From an uncultured Acidimicrobiaceae bacterium (GTDB lineage: Bacteria; Actinomycetota; Acidimicrobiia; Acidimicrobiales; Ilumatobacteraceae), in NCBI GenBank assembly GCA_903919455.1, contig CAIXIJ010000072.1, positions 36,007 to 100,006 on the forward strand: a DNA stretch of 64,000 bases, given 5' to 3'. How positions within the stretch are numbered: the first letter of the stretch is position 1; the number at the start of each line of letters is the position of its first letter. The notes below the pieces were generated by a model. That model saw only the letters and a list, made by a program, of their open reading frames with translations. It did not search any database and had not been told where the DNA came from. This document shows positions 24,553-33,909 of the stretch, piece by piece. A program made the position numbers and the translations under genes.

Positions 24553-25860
24553 ATGGCTTCGCAGGACGAACACCCCAATCCCATCTTCCCAGTGTTCCTG
24601 ACGGTCTTCATCGACCTCGTCGGGTTCAGCATCCTTATTCCGGTGTTTCCGCTGCTCATTAGCCCCGGATCGCCGTTCAAGGTCACGCCCGATAGCTGGT
24701 CGTTCAAGGAAGGACTCATCATGTTGGGCTTCCTTCAGGCCGTGTACCCGTTGTGTACGTTCGTGGCCGCCCCGATCCTGGGTCAGTTGAGCGATCGGTT
24801 CGGTCGACGTCCCGTGCTGGCGTTCTCCATTGCGGGTACAGCCATCGGCTATGCCATCTTCGCCATCGGCATCAGTGCCCTGTCGATTCCGCTCCTGTTC
24901 ATAGGTCGAGCGATCGATGGATTGACCGGTGGCAACATCGCCGTGGCGCAGGCTGCCGTCGGCGACATCAGCAACGACTCCAACCGCCAGAAGAACTTCG
25001 GTCTCATTGGCGCAGCGTTCGGCCTTGGCTTCGTCATCGGGCCGTACCTCGGCGGCAAGCTGAGCCAGCCCAACGTGAGTTTCTACGGCCTGTTCGACAC
25101 GCCGTCGTGGTTCTCGGCCACGACGCCGTTCTGGTTCGCCTTCGGGCTGTGCCTGTTCAACGTGGCCCTCATCCTCACCCGGTTGCCCGAGACCATCGCC
25201 CACAAGGACACCACCAAGCGCATCGCGTTCGGCGACTCGGTGCGCAACGTGGTGCAGGGCTTCTCATCAGAGCGTCTGCGTGTGCTGCTGACCTCGTCGT
25301 TCTTCTTCAACGCCGGCTTCACGTTCTTCACCACGTTCTTCGGTGTCTACCTGTTCAACAAGTTCGACTTCACGCAGAGCAACACGGGCGATTACTTCGC
25401 TGTCGTCGGCGTGTTCATCGCGATCTCGCAGGCACTCCTGGTGCCGCGGGTTGCTCGCCGCCTTCGCGATTACCAGGTACTGCGGTTCGCCTACTTCGGT
25501 CTGGCGTTCGCGATGAGCGGCTACTTCATGGCCAATGCCAAGTGGCAATTGTGGGCCATCATCCCGGTCTTCACCGCCTTCAACGGCATGGTGATGGCGA
25601 ACTCCACCAGCCTCATCTCGCGTTCCGCCGAGCCTGGCAAGCAGGGACAGGCCATGGGCATCTCCAGCAGCGTGATGAACCTCGCACAGGTACCAGCGAG
25701 CATTCTGGTGGGCTTCATCACCGGTTCGGTGAGCTCCAATACGCCGCTCGTCGTGAGCACCATCTGCATCGCCACTGCTGGCATCGTCTTCGTCGCGGCG
25801 TTCAAACCCACGTACGTGCACGACCCTGTCGCCGGCGAAGCGCCCGCGGCGGTGCACTGA
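24553..25860 (+). CDS. MFS transporter (TetA-like drug/H+ antiporter family)
   Basis: A 435-residue transporter with 12 hydrophobic segments. The loop 2-3 motif is GQLSDRFGRRPVL (about residue 77-89), and the N-terminal region VFLTVFIDLVGFSILIPVFP is typical of the TCR/Tet group, which exports small drugs in exchange for protons. It probably shares a transcript with the K+ channel gene 12 bp upstream. The real substrate is unknown. It is convergent with the next gene (11-bp gap). Confidence 0.88.
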   Translation: MASQDEHPNPIFPVFLTVFIDLVGFSILIPVFPLLISPGSPFKVTPDSWSFKEGLIMLGFLQAVYPLCTFVAAPILGQLSDRFGRRPVLAFSIAGTAIGYAIFAIGISALSIPLLFIGRAIDGLTGGNIAVAQAAVGDISNDSNRQKNFGLIGAAFGLGFVIGPYLGGKLSQPNVSFYGLFDTPSWFSATTPFWFAFGLCLFNVALILTRLPETIAHKDTTKRIAFGDSVRNVVQGFSSERLRVLLTSSFFFNAGFTFFTTFFGVYLFNKFDFTQSNTGDYFAVVGVFIAISQALLVPRVARRLRDYQVLRFAYFGLAFAMSGYFMANAKWQLWAIIPVFTAFNGMVMANSTSLISRSAEPGKQGQAMGISSSVMNLAQVPASILVGFITGSVSSNTPLVVSTICIATAGIVFVAAFKPTYVHDPVAGEAPAAVH

Positions 25861-25871
25861 GCAGTAGCGAG

Positions 25872-28193
25872 CTACAGGTGCTGGTTGCGTTCCAGCCAGC
25901 GCAGGGAAAAGAAGCCCCATGTCGGTGGGAGGTAGAACGTCGACGCTCGGTAGCAGAGCACTGCGGCAAAAGCGGGGCCGTCGGGCATTCCGGATCGGAT
26001 GAGGCCGTAGGTGAGCAGAGCCTCGGCCACGCCCACCCCACCGGGGATGGGCAGCAGGCCTGCCAGCAGCGACACGGACAGGTGGATGAGTAGCAGATCG
26101 GCGAACGGCACGGTGGTGCCGAGAGCCCTGGCGAACACGCCGAGGGCCAGTGTGAAGCACAACTCCGTGCCGAGGTTGCCGCCCAGCAGGAGAGCTAGGC
26201 GGCGCGGCGAGCGGAACCCACGGAGCACGGTGAGCGCTTCGGTGCCGAGACGCTTCGTCCAGTCGATCAGCGCTCGTCGCAGCTTGCGGGCGGCAGCCAG
26301 CACCAGCACCACGATGGCGATGAGCGCCAGCGCCAACCACAGCAGGCGCTTGGCAGCATTGCTGGCGCCACTGAGTTCCAGGTCCAGTGTGGCCGGCGTG
26401 AACATCAGCAGGCTGGTGATGCCGATGACCTCGATGAAGAACGTGGTCATTACATCGACGAAGCCTGCAGTGAGCGCGGCGCCCGACGGCACGCCCCGAC
26501 GTTGGAAGAACCGCACGCTCACTGCCACACGCGCTGCATAGGAGGGAATCGCGACCTGGATGTACGCCATCGAGAGTTGCAGCGCGTACACGGGGCCGAA
26601 CGGCAGGGGAGCGGGTGATGCGCCGATGGTGCTGATGGCCTGCGTGACGCGGGTGGCGTTGGCGAGCAGGAATCCGACGATCACCAGCCACCAGGTGGCA
26701 TGGATGAGTTCGTCGAGCACGCCTTCGAAGTCGAGGCCGGCGATGGCGGTGGAGAGGGCGAAGATGGCCAGTGCCGGTAGCGCGATCCGCAGCACGGTGC
26801 CGATGGTGACGCGCCGCAATTGCAGTACGGCGGGCTCTTCCACTCCTGCCGCTGCGGCAGCGGCGCTGCGCAGCGCGTCGAGATCCAGGTGGTCGTCCTT
26901 CACCTGCTGACGCTGCCGTGCGGTAAGTGCAGGGCGCTGCAGATAGGGCAACACCTCGGCCAACTCCTCGGCTCCCAGCGCACTCTCGGCGGAGGCGACG
27001 GCAGCATCGATGCCGTCGAGTCGGCTGAGCGTGACGAGTGCCTGTGCCCGGTCCTGGCGCTGCCGGCCGGTGCTGGCCCCAACGGCAGCACCACCGAAGT
27101 CGACCAGGCCCACCTCGTCGCCGTCGAGCAGCAGGGTGGTCTCATCGACCGTGCCGTGCGCGATGCCGCTGTTGTGCAGTCGGGACAACATCGCCCACAC
27201 ATGGGGTGCCAACCACGGCCGAGGCGTGCTCGGTGCGGCATGGAGCAGAAGTTCGCCTCGTCTGCGGAGCACCAGCACGGCATCGTCGTCAGCAGTGGCG
27301 CCGGCAGTGACCACCGGTTCGGTGGGGATGCCGGACTGTGAGGCGAGTAGCGTGACGAACGCTTCGTGCTCGACCTGCTGCAATCGTCCGAGGCGCAGCG
27401 GCGCGCCGGGCTCGCGGTACCAGAGGCTGCGCCACAGCGTGGATGCGAGCGCAGAATCGTGAGCATCGCGTCCGTAGACCTTGACGACGAGTGGGCCGCC
27501 GTGCTTGTCGATGCCGGACACTTCGAACAGGCCTGCCGGTTGACGATCCGCCGGACTGAGTGATCGAGCCACCACGCCAACTTGCTCGAGTGTCCGACGC
27601 ACGTCGTCGATTGCGGGCCTGCCCGCGCACGAGCCAAAGAGCAGATGGGTGGCGGCTGCCGCGGCCGTGCCAAGCAAGACCCCTGCCACTCCGCCGAGCA
27701 GCGGTACGGTCGACAGGACCGTCACGCCGAGGCAGCCGAGGGCGACCAGCCACCGACCGACGCGGCGAACAGGCCGGGTGAGATGCGGGGCCATCGTGAC
27801 CAGTACGGCGGTCGATAGCGCAACCCTCTGTGAGGGGTGGTGCGCAGTCCAACCCACGGCCCAGGTGAGTGCTGCAGCGACCACCGAGTCGCGCACCACA
27901 TCGAGTCGCCGCTTCCATGCAGCAGCCACCAACAGCACAATGGCGGCGAGCACTAGCAGGTCGGCGCAGATCTGCCAGGCGGTGGTGAGGAACGAGGGGG
28001 CGATGCGCACGAGCAATGCGGCGGCAACGAGAAACCCTGGCGGCGGCCTGTCGGCGGCGACGGTGACCCACAGCGCGATGGCGGCGAACGCGAGCAGCAC
28101 GACGTCGGTGAAACGGCGAGCGCGAGGTTCGGTACGCGGTGTCGCGAAAAGTGTTCGGCCTCGTCTCGACGGCATGGTGCCCCACTTTGCCAC
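25872..28193 (-). CDS. Flippase-like membrane protein with degenerate kinase domain (paralogue 1)
   Basis: A 773-residue protein: N-terminal spans (about 30-190), a kinase-like domain (about 205-440) and a C-terminal LPG_synthase_TM/UPF0104 flippase-like domain with about eight spans (about 470-770). In the kinase part the lysine strand LVVKVYG and the metal loop GLVDFGG are recognisable, but the catalytic loop reads AHGTVDETTLLLD, with Thr where the catalytic Asp should be. It is therefore likely a pseudokinase. A paralogue with the same order lies at 49909-52332. Related membrane domains move or modify polyprenyl- or lipid-linked substrates; the ligand here is unknown. Confidence 0.8.
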   Translation of the reverse strand: MAKWGTMPSRRGRTLFATPRTEPRARRFTDVVLLAFAAIALWVTVAADRPPPGFLVAAALLVRIAPSFLTTAWQICADLLVLAAIVLLVAAAWKRRLDVVRDSVVAAALTWAVGWTAHHPSQRVALSTAVLVTMAPHLTRPVRRVGRWLVALGCLGVTVLSTVPLLGGVAGVLLGTAAAAATHLLFGSCAGRPAIDDVRRTLEQVGVVARSLSPADRQPAGLFEVSGIDKHGGPLVVKVYGRDAHDSALASTLWRSLWYREPGAPLRLGRLQQVEHEAFVTLLASQSGIPTEPVVTAGATADDDAVLVLRRRGELLLHAAPSTPRPWLAPHVWAMLSRLHNSGIAHGTVDETTLLLDGDEVGLVDFGGAAVGASTGRQRQDRAQALVTLSRLDGIDAAVASAESALGAEELAEVLPYLQRPALTARQRQQVKDDHLDLDALRSAAAAAAGVEEPAVLQLRRVTIGTVLRIALPALAIFALSTAIAGLDFEGVLDELIHATWWLVIVGFLLANATRVTQAISTIGASPAPLPFGPVYALQLSMAYIQVAIPSYAARVAVSVRFFQRRGVPSGAALTAGFVDVMTTFFIEVIGITSLLMFTPATLDLELSGASNAAKRLLWLALALIAIVVLVLAAARKLRRALIDWTKRLGTEALTVLRGFRSPRRLALLLGGNLGTELCFTLALGVFARALGTTVPFADLLLIHLSVSLLAGLLPIPGGVGVAEALLTYGLIRSGMPDGPAFAAVLCYRASTFYLPPTWGFFSLRWLERNQHL

Positions 28194-28241
28194 GAGTCGA
28201 GCGTTGGTCTCGTCACCCGTTGGGGGTTACCGTCGCTGCTT

Positions 28242-28811
28242 GTGCTGCACGCCTTCTTCCTGAGCCTCGGTGTGATCTTCGTCGCCGAACTGGGCGACAA
28301 GTCGCAACTCATGGCCCTGGCGTTCGCCACCCGGTATCGAACCATCCCGGTTCTCATCGGCATCACGGCGGCCACCGCGCTGGTGCACCTCGTATCGGTA
28401 TTCGTAGGGGCCGTACTCGGGGCCGCGTTGCCCACCACCTTCATCAACATCCTCGCCGTGGTGTCGTTCGTGGGATTCGGTCTCTGGACCTTGCGCGGCG
28501 ACGAACTCACCGCTGACGACGAAGAGCGTGCAGCGCAGCCCGCCAGGAATGTGATCCTTACGGTCGGCACGGTGTTCTTTCTCGCCGAGCTGGGCGACAA
28601 GACGATGTTGGCCACCATCACGCTGGCCACTCGCGAGGGAGTGGTGGGCACCTGGCTGGGCTCCACGGTGGGGATGGTCGTGGCTGACGGTCTGGCAATA
28701 TGGGTGGGCCGAATCCTCGGTACTCGTCTGCCCGAGAAGGCCATTCGTATCGGTGCGGCGGTGCTGTTCTTCGTGTTCGCTGCGGTGCTGTTGTGGGAGA
28801 CCCTGAAATGA
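28242..28811 (+). CDS. TMEM165/GDT1 family transporter (UPF0016)
   Basis: A 189-residue six-span membrane protein with the two family signatures: FVAELGDKSQLMAL near the start and FLAELGDKTMLATI at about residue 108. Family members export Mn2+ or exchange Ca2+/Mn2+ for protons. The start GTG at 28242 places the first signature at residues 12-25 as in homologues. Its stop overlaps the lipase start as ATGA, beginning a three-gene coupled operon, divergent from the flippase-like gene. Confidence 0.92.
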   Translation: MLHAFFLSLGVIFVAELGDKSQLMALAFATRYRTIPVLIGITAATALVHLVSVFVGAVLGAALPTTFINILAVVSFVGFGLWTLRGDELTADDEERAAQPARNVILTVGTVFFLAELGDKTMLATITLATREGVVGTWLGSTVGMVVADGLAIWVGRILGTRLPEKAIRIGAAVLFFVFAAVLLWETLK

Positions 28812-29728
28812 CGCGTTCTCGTCGAGTGGTGGTGATGGTCTCCGGTGGTGGTGCCATCAGCCCGTTCACCACGCCCACCTCCGGGTGCGCTACCGGTCTG
28901 TCGGCCGGCAGCACCGATACCGGTATGCGCGAAGCGCTGCTCGGCGCCGGCGTGCCGGTGTACACCTCGCCGGCCAACATCGGACGATTGCCCGTCACGA
29001 ACGATCCCGACATCAACGGGTTCGACGGGCAACCCGAGCAGTTGCCGGCCGAGCTCACTGTGAACGCGGCGGGGTCCATCGACGTCGCCGGGCAGCATCT
29101 GGCGGCGTTCCTGCGGTTTCTTGCGGACCGCGAGGGTGTAGTCGAAGTGGACCTGCTCGGCCATTCGATGGGTGGGCTCTTCTCTCGCGCCGCGATTCGC
29201 GAACTGCGCGCAGAAGGTCATCCGCTACGCGTCCGGTCGCTCACCACGCTCGGCACTCCGTGGCTGGGTTCGTTCATTGCCGAGGTGGCCGGCGGGTATG
29301 CCGACCTCTCGCTGGCAGCCGACGACCCTGGCACCGAGACGATCATCAACGAGTTCAAGGTGCTGCTCGCCGACGTGTCGCAGGGCGCTGGGTGGGAGGT
29401 GACGACTCAGTATCTGGCGGCTCCCGGTGGTTGGAACGACCGACAGGGAAGCGCGCTGGAGGGCATCCCGGTCACGATGGTGGGCGGCGAATGGTTCCAG
29501 GTGGCGAACGGCGACGCCCATGCGTGGCCGCACGACGGGCTGGTCAGCCTGTCGAGTGCTCTTGCGACGGGCATCGACCCGCAGGTGGTGCAACCGCGAG
29601 CGACGCATGTGTTCAACGATGTACACAGCATCTTTTTCGCGGACCAGTTCGGGCTGCCGTGGAACCAAGCCCTCACCTGGAACCCTGCCGTTGTGCAGGT
29701 GGTGCTCGACGCGATCGAGGCGGCATGA
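28808..29728 (+). CDS. Alpha/beta hydrolase, lipase-like
   Basis: A 306-residue predicted esterase/lipase. The nucleophile elbow GHSMGGLFSRAAIREL (about residue 119) contains the Ser. After it come TLGTPWLGSFIAE and a later HDGLVSLSSAL, and the likely catalytic His is in VFNDVHSIFF near the end, an order seen in triacylglycerol lipases/PGAP1-like proteins. The start 28808 is fixed by the ATGA overlap with the TMEM165 gene. There is no clear signal peptide, although a hydrophobic strand (VVVMVSGGG) opens the fold. Confidence 0.83.
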   Translation: MTRSRRVVVMVSGGGAISPFTTPTSGCATGLSAGSTDTGMREALLGAGVPVYTSPANIGRLPVTNDPDINGFDGQPEQLPAELTVNAAGSIDVAGQHLAAFLRFLADREGVVEVDLLGHSMGGLFSRAAIRELRAEGHPLRVRSLTTLGTPWLGSFIAEVAGGYADLSLAADDPGTETIINEFKVLLADVSQGAGWEVTTQYLAAPGGWNDRQGSALEGIPVTMVGGEWFQVANGDAHAWPHDGLVSLSSALATGIDPQVVQPRATHVFNDVHSIFFADQFGLPWNQALTWNPAVVQVVLDAIEAA

Positions 29729-30585
29729 ACCTTCCTGCCGGATACTCGTTTCACACCATGACCTCCGTCGAGGTGGCCACGCTGGCCCAGTGGGCTGCCG
29801 ACGAACAATGGAACCCCGGTCGCCACGACATCGCCATTGCCCACTCCGTGGATCCGGATGCCTTTATCGCGCTGCGACATGAGGGCGAGATGGTGGGAGG
29901 GGGATCGATCTTCTCCTACGACGGTCGCTTCGGGTTCATGGGTCTGTTCATCGTGCGCCCCGACTATCGGAGCAAAGGGTTGGGCACGGAGTTGTGGCAT
30001 CACCGGCTTCGCCTCATGCGCTCCCGCCTCGACCCAGGCGCAGCCGTCGGAATGGATGGCGTGTTCGCCATGGCGCCGTTCTATGCCAAGGGCGGCTTCG
30101 TGTTGGCGTATCGCGACCTGCGGTTCGACGGTGTGGCACTGGATGGCGAACGCGGCACGCTGCAGCCCGTCTCCTCGGTGGGGTTCGCCGCGATCGATGC
30201 GTACGACCGTCGCCACGTGGCTGCCCCACGCACCGAGCTGCTGCGTCGCTGGCTGGCACAGGAAGGTGCCCACGTCGGTTTGGAGTTGGAGGGCGGCGAG
30301 GTGGTGGGCCTGGCCGTGATGCGGTCCTGCCGCACGGGCTACCGGTTCGGCCCGGTACACGCCGACCGCCCCGACATCGCCGAGCGGTTGCTGCGCGGGC
30401 TGATGGCTGAGGTGCCCGGCGCCCCTATCCAGATCGATGTACCCGAGCCGAACGTGCCCGGGCTTGCTCTCGCTGCCTCGTTCGGCATGACCGAGTCGTT
30501 CGGCTGCGCCCGCATGTACCACGGGCCAGACCCGGGTCTTCCAGTCGATCGCATCTACGGGGTCACGTCGTTCGAGTTCGGCTGA
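29725..30585 (+). CDS. GNAT acetyltransferase with C-terminal second domain
   Basis: A 286-residue N-acetyltransferase. The first half is a complete GNAT domain with the acetyl-CoA loop VRPDYRSKGLGTELW (about residue 76-90) and GVFAMAPFYAKGGF. The second half (about 140-286) matches the Acetyltransf_18-type GNAT-related domain in layout (IQIDVPEPN, then ASFGMTESFGCARMYHG). Such two-domain proteins acylate amino acids or small amines. ATGA overlap with the lipase gene sets the start. Confidence 0.87.
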   Translation: MNLPAGYSFHTMTSVEVATLAQWAADEQWNPGRHDIAIAHSVDPDAFIALRHEGEMVGGGSIFSYDGRFGFMGLFIVRPDYRSKGLGTELWHHRLRLMRSRLDPGAAVGMDGVFAMAPFYAKGGFVLAYRDLRFDGVALDGERGTLQPVSSVGFAAIDAYDRRHVAAPRTELLRRWLAQEGAHVGLELEGGEVVGLAVMRSCRTGYRFGPVHADRPDIAERLLRGLMAEVPGAPIQIDVPEPNVPGLALAASFGMTESFGCARMYHGPDPGLPVDRIYGVTSFEFG

Positions 30586-30626
30586 TCTCCGTGTTGAGAC
30601 GTTGAAGCCCGCTGCGCGAGAGTCGG

Positions 30627-32417
30627 ATGATGAGCGACCTTCGCAGCAAGTATCGGTTGGAACGCGACAAGCGTCTTCGTAGCGATGGCAATGCCCAGTA
30701 CATCGAGCCAACCGGTCGGTTCGCTCATTTCCTCGACGACCCCTATGTGCCCAAGGTCGAGCGCGAACCGCTCACCGACGACGTGACGTTCGCCTTCATC
30801 GGTGGAGGTTTCGCCGGGTTGGTCACCTCGGCTCGTGTGAAGCAGGCCGGCATCGACGATGTACGCATCATCGAGGGCGGCGGCGATGTGGGCGGTGCCT
30901 GGTACTGGAACCGTTACCCGGGCGCCATGTGTGACACGGCGGCGATGGTGTACCTCCCCTTGCTGGAAGAGACCGGGCACATGCCCACGAAGAAGTACGT
31001 CTACGCGCCAGAGATCTTCGGTCAGGCCAAGCGCATCGCCACCACATTTGGGCTGTACGACAAGGCGGTGTTCTCGACGGCGGTCACGTCGCTCACGTGG
31101 GACGACGATCGGAGTCGGTGGGTCATCCGTACCGACCGCGGCGATGCGATGACGGCCAAGTTCGTGGCGATGGGCACCGGTCCCTTGCACCGTCCGAAAC
31201 TGCCGGGCATCGAGGGCATCGACAGCTTCGGTGGCCACTGCTTCCACACCAGTCGCTGGGACTACGCCTACACCGGCGGCAGTTACGAAGGCGCGCCGAT
31301 GACGAACCTGGCCGGTAAGCGGGTTGGCATCATCGGCACCGGCGCCACGGCGGTGCAGTGCATCCCGGCGCTCGGGCGCGACGCGGGGGAGTTGTTCGTG
31401 TTCCAACGCACGCCGTCATCCATCGACGTGCGCAGCAATCACGACACCGACCCGGATTGGTTCGCCTCGCTGCAGCCCGGTTGGCAGCGCGAGTGGCTGA
31501 TGAACTTCGTCACCCTGCAGACCGGCGGCTACGCGGAAGAGGATCTGGTGAAGGACGGCTGGACCGACATCACCAAACGGATTCTCCAGCGGATGAGCGA
31601 GATGTTCAAGGACGGGATGCCCGACGGCATGAGCCTGCAGGAGGCGTTCCTGAAGGCGTACCAGGACAGCGACGACGAGAAGATGGACGAGATCCGGGCC
31701 CGCGTGGATGCCGTGGTGCACGACCCCGCCACGGCTGAAGCGTTGAAGCCGTGGTACCGGCAGTTGTGCAAGCGCCCGTGCTTCCACGATGAGTATCTGC
31801 AGACCTACAACCGCCCGAATGTGCACCTGATCGACACCAACGGCAAAGGCGTCGAGCGCATCGATGAGACCGGCATCTGGGTCGGGGGCGTGCATCACGA
31901 ACTCGACTGCATCATCTTCGCGTCGGGCTTCGAGGTGGGCACCACCTACGCACGGCGTGCAGGTTTCGAGACATACGGCCGCGACGGCGTGGCCCTCGGC
32001 GACTACTGGGCAGAGGGCATGCGCAGCAAGCACGGGATGCACGTGCACGGATTCCCGAATCTGTTCGTGGTGGCCCCGAGCCAAGCTGCCAACCTCATCT
32101 CCAACGTCACCCACAACTTCGGCGAGGCCGGCAGCACTATCGCCGCAGTCGTTCGCCATGCGATCGAGGTGGGCGCCGACGAGGTGGAGGTCACCCGGGA
32201 CGCCGAAGACGCGTGGGTTGCGCTGCTGGAACAAAACCAGCGCGGTCTGCGAGCCGACCCCGACTGCACTCCTGGCTACTACAACAACGAGGGCTTGCCG
32301 GTGGGTCGCAAGGAGCAGCTCAATGGTGCGGGGTATCCGGAGGGGCCGGTTGCCTACTTCAACTACATCGATGCGTGGCGTAACTCTGGCGAATTCGAGG
32401 GTGTGGCGTTTCGCTGA
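30627..32417 (+). CDS. Flavin-containing monooxygenase, Baeyer-Villiger type
   Basis: A 596-residue NADPH/FAD monooxygenase. The first Rossmann motif is IGGGFAGLVTSARVKQ (about residue 56), the BVMO fingerprint is FGGHCFHTSRWDY (about 200-212) in place of FxGxxxHTxxWP, and the NADPH Rossmann motif is VGIIGTGATAVQ (about 231). BVMOs insert oxygen next to a ketone; substrates range from cyclic ketones to steroids. The Pro of the fingerprint is replaced by Asp, as in some family branches. Either ATG at 30627 or 30630 could be the start. Confidence 0.9.
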   Translation: MMSDLRSKYRLERDKRLRSDGNAQYIEPTGRFAHFLDDPYVPKVEREPLTDDVTFAFIGGGFAGLVTSARVKQAGIDDVRIIEGGGDVGGAWYWNRYPGAMCDTAAMVYLPLLEETGHMPTKKYVYAPEIFGQAKRIATTFGLYDKAVFSTAVTSLTWDDDRSRWVIRTDRGDAMTAKFVAMGTGPLHRPKLPGIEGIDSFGGHCFHTSRWDYAYTGGSYEGAPMTNLAGKRVGIIGTGATAVQCIPALGRDAGELFVFQRTPSSIDVRSNHDTDPDWFASLQPGWQREWLMNFVTLQTGGYAEEDLVKDGWTDITKRILQRMSEMFKDGMPDGMSLQEAFLKAYQDSDDEKMDEIRARVDAVVHDPATAEALKPWYRQLCKRPCFHDEYLQTYNRPNVHLIDTNGKGVERIDETGIWVGGVHHELDCIIFASGFEVGTTYARRAGFETYGRDGVALGDYWAEGMRSKHGMHVHGFPNLFVVAPSQAANLISNVTHNFGEAGSTIAAVVRHAIEVGADEVEVTRDAEDAWVALLEQNQRGLRADPDCTPGYYNNEGLPVGRKEQLNGAGYPEGPVAYFNYIDAWRNSGEFEGVAFR

Positions 32418-32457
32418 GATTTATTCTCCGAGTGGCGAAGATTGCTAGATTGCGGCG

Positions 32458-33126
32458 ATGACTGAGACCGTTGCGTTCCATTTCGATGTGATGTGCCCGT
32501 GGGCGTACCAGACGTCGCTGTGGATTCGCGATGTGCGTCGCCAGAACGGCATGCAGATCGATTGGCGCTTCTTCTCGCTCGAGGAAGCAAACCACGACGA
32601 GGGCAAGAAGCACCCGTGGGAGCGTGAGTGGTCGTACGGCTGGGGCATGATGCGTGTGGCAGCACTGCTGCGCCGTACCTCGATGGACCAGTGCGACGCC
32701 TTCTACGCGGCCACCGGGCACGCCCTGCACATCGAGGGCCGCAAGCCGCATCAACCGGAAGTGGCGGCGTCGATTCTTGAGTCCATCGGGCTCGACCCGG
32801 CACTGGTGCGCCAGGCCATCGACGACCCCACCACGCACGACGACGTGCACACCGACCACAAGGCCATCGTGTCGAAGGGCGGCTTCGGCGTTCCCACGTT
32901 GGTGTTCGAGGATGGCAGCACGCTCTACGGCCCGGTGCTCACCCCGGCGGTCTACGGCGACGACGCAATGGAACTCTGGGACATCGTGCAGCGCATGCGG
33001 AAGTTCCCGCACCTCTACGAGATCAAGCGCCCGAAGACCGACGACGATGTGCGTCACATCCAAGAGCAGTTCACCCCCTATCTCACTGCCCGCGATTGGC
33101 AGTCCCGCGAAAGGCCGGCACGATGA
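32458..33126 (+). CDS. DsbA-family oxidoreductase (Rv2466c-like)
   Basis: A 222-residue thioredoxin-fold protein with a helical insert. The active-site position reads FDVMCPWAYQTSLW, so only the first Cys of a CxxC is present, as in thiol-transferase or isomerase members of the family. The conserved cis-proline region is GGFGVPTLVFEDG (about 141-153). It overlaps the following mycothiol-type enzyme gene by ATGA. Together these suggest a mycothiol-dependent reductase or nitroreductase role; that is inference from context and family. Confidence 0.82.
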   Translation: MTETVAFHFDVMCPWAYQTSLWIRDVRRQNGMQIDWRFFSLEEANHDEGKKHPWEREWSYGWGMMRVAALLRRTSMDQCDAFYAATGHALHIEGRKPHQPEVAASILESIGLDPALVRQAIDDPTTHDDVHTDHKAIVSKGGFGVPTLVFEDGSTLYGPVLTPAVYGDDAMELWDIVQRMRKFPHLYEIKRPKTDDDVRHIQEQFTPYLTARDWQSRERPAR

Positions 33127-33902
33127 CCACCCGCGAACAGATCGTTCACAACCTGCGTTCCACGCTGCAGTCGTTTGCTGGCCTGCTGGATCGCCTGCAG
33201 CCCGAGCAGTGGGAGGTGCAGTCGCTGTGCCCCGCATGGACGGTGCGCGGCGTAGCTCTGCACGTCGCTGGGATCGAATCGGTGCTGATGGGTTGGAAGC
33301 CCGGTGGCGAGAACCCGTTCGCCGCGATGCCCGCCGTGGCTGCCGAACTCGAGGCACTCTCCACCACGGAATTGACCGCTCGGTTCCATCAGGTCGTGGC
33401 AGCACGTCTGCTGGAGATCGAAGCGATGACCGACGACGAATTCTTCTCGCCGTCGTTCACCCCGGTGGGTCAGGCAACCTATGCGCGCTTCATGGCGGTG
33501 CGGGTGTTCGACATCTGGGTGCACGAGCGCGACATCGCCACCCCGTTGGGTATCGACACCGACAACAGTGGCCCGGCCGCCGAGATGGCACTCGACGAGG
33601 TGGAGGGCTCCATCGGCTACATCGTGGGCAAGAAGATCGGCGCCACGGAAGGGAACTCCCTCACGTTCACCACCACTGGCGGCGTGCTGCGATCGATCCA
33701 CGTGAAGGTGGAGGGACGGGCTGCTCGCGTGGAGCACCTCGACCATGCAGATGCGGTGGTTACTGCCGACAGTCTCACGTTCATGCAGTTGGCCTGTGGC
33801 CGAATCGACCCCGAGGCTGCGATCAGCAGCGGCGCCATTGGTTACACCGGCGACGCAGCCCTGGGTGATCGGGCCTGCCGGAACCTCGCCTTCACGATGT
33901 AG
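33123..33902 (+). CDS. Maleylpyruvate isomerase family mycothiol-dependent enzyme
   Basis: A 259-residue DinB-fold protein of the actinobacterial mycothiol-dependent group. The first metal-ligand His is in WTVRGVALHVAG (about residue 46), preceded by the CPAW segment that is diagnostic of this family, and the second HxxxH-like site is in IWVHERDIATPLG (about 134). A C-terminal SCP2-like part follows. The enzyme binds a divalent metal and mycothiol and transfers or isomerises small electrophiles. The start is fixed by the ATGA overlap with the DsbA-like gene. Confidence 0.85.
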   Translation: MTTREQIVHNLRSTLQSFAGLLDRLQPEQWEVQSLCPAWTVRGVALHVAGIESVLMGWKPGGENPFAAMPAVAAELEALSTTELTARFHQVVAARLLEIEAMTDDEFFSPSFTPVGQATYARFMAVRVFDIWVHERDIATPLGIDTDNSGPAAEMALDEVEGSIGYIVGKKIGATEGNSLTFTTTGGVLRSIHVKVEGRAARVEHLDHADAVVTADSLTFMQLACGRIDPEAAISSGAIGYTGDAALGDRACRNLAFTM

Positions 33903-33909
33903 TTGCCCG

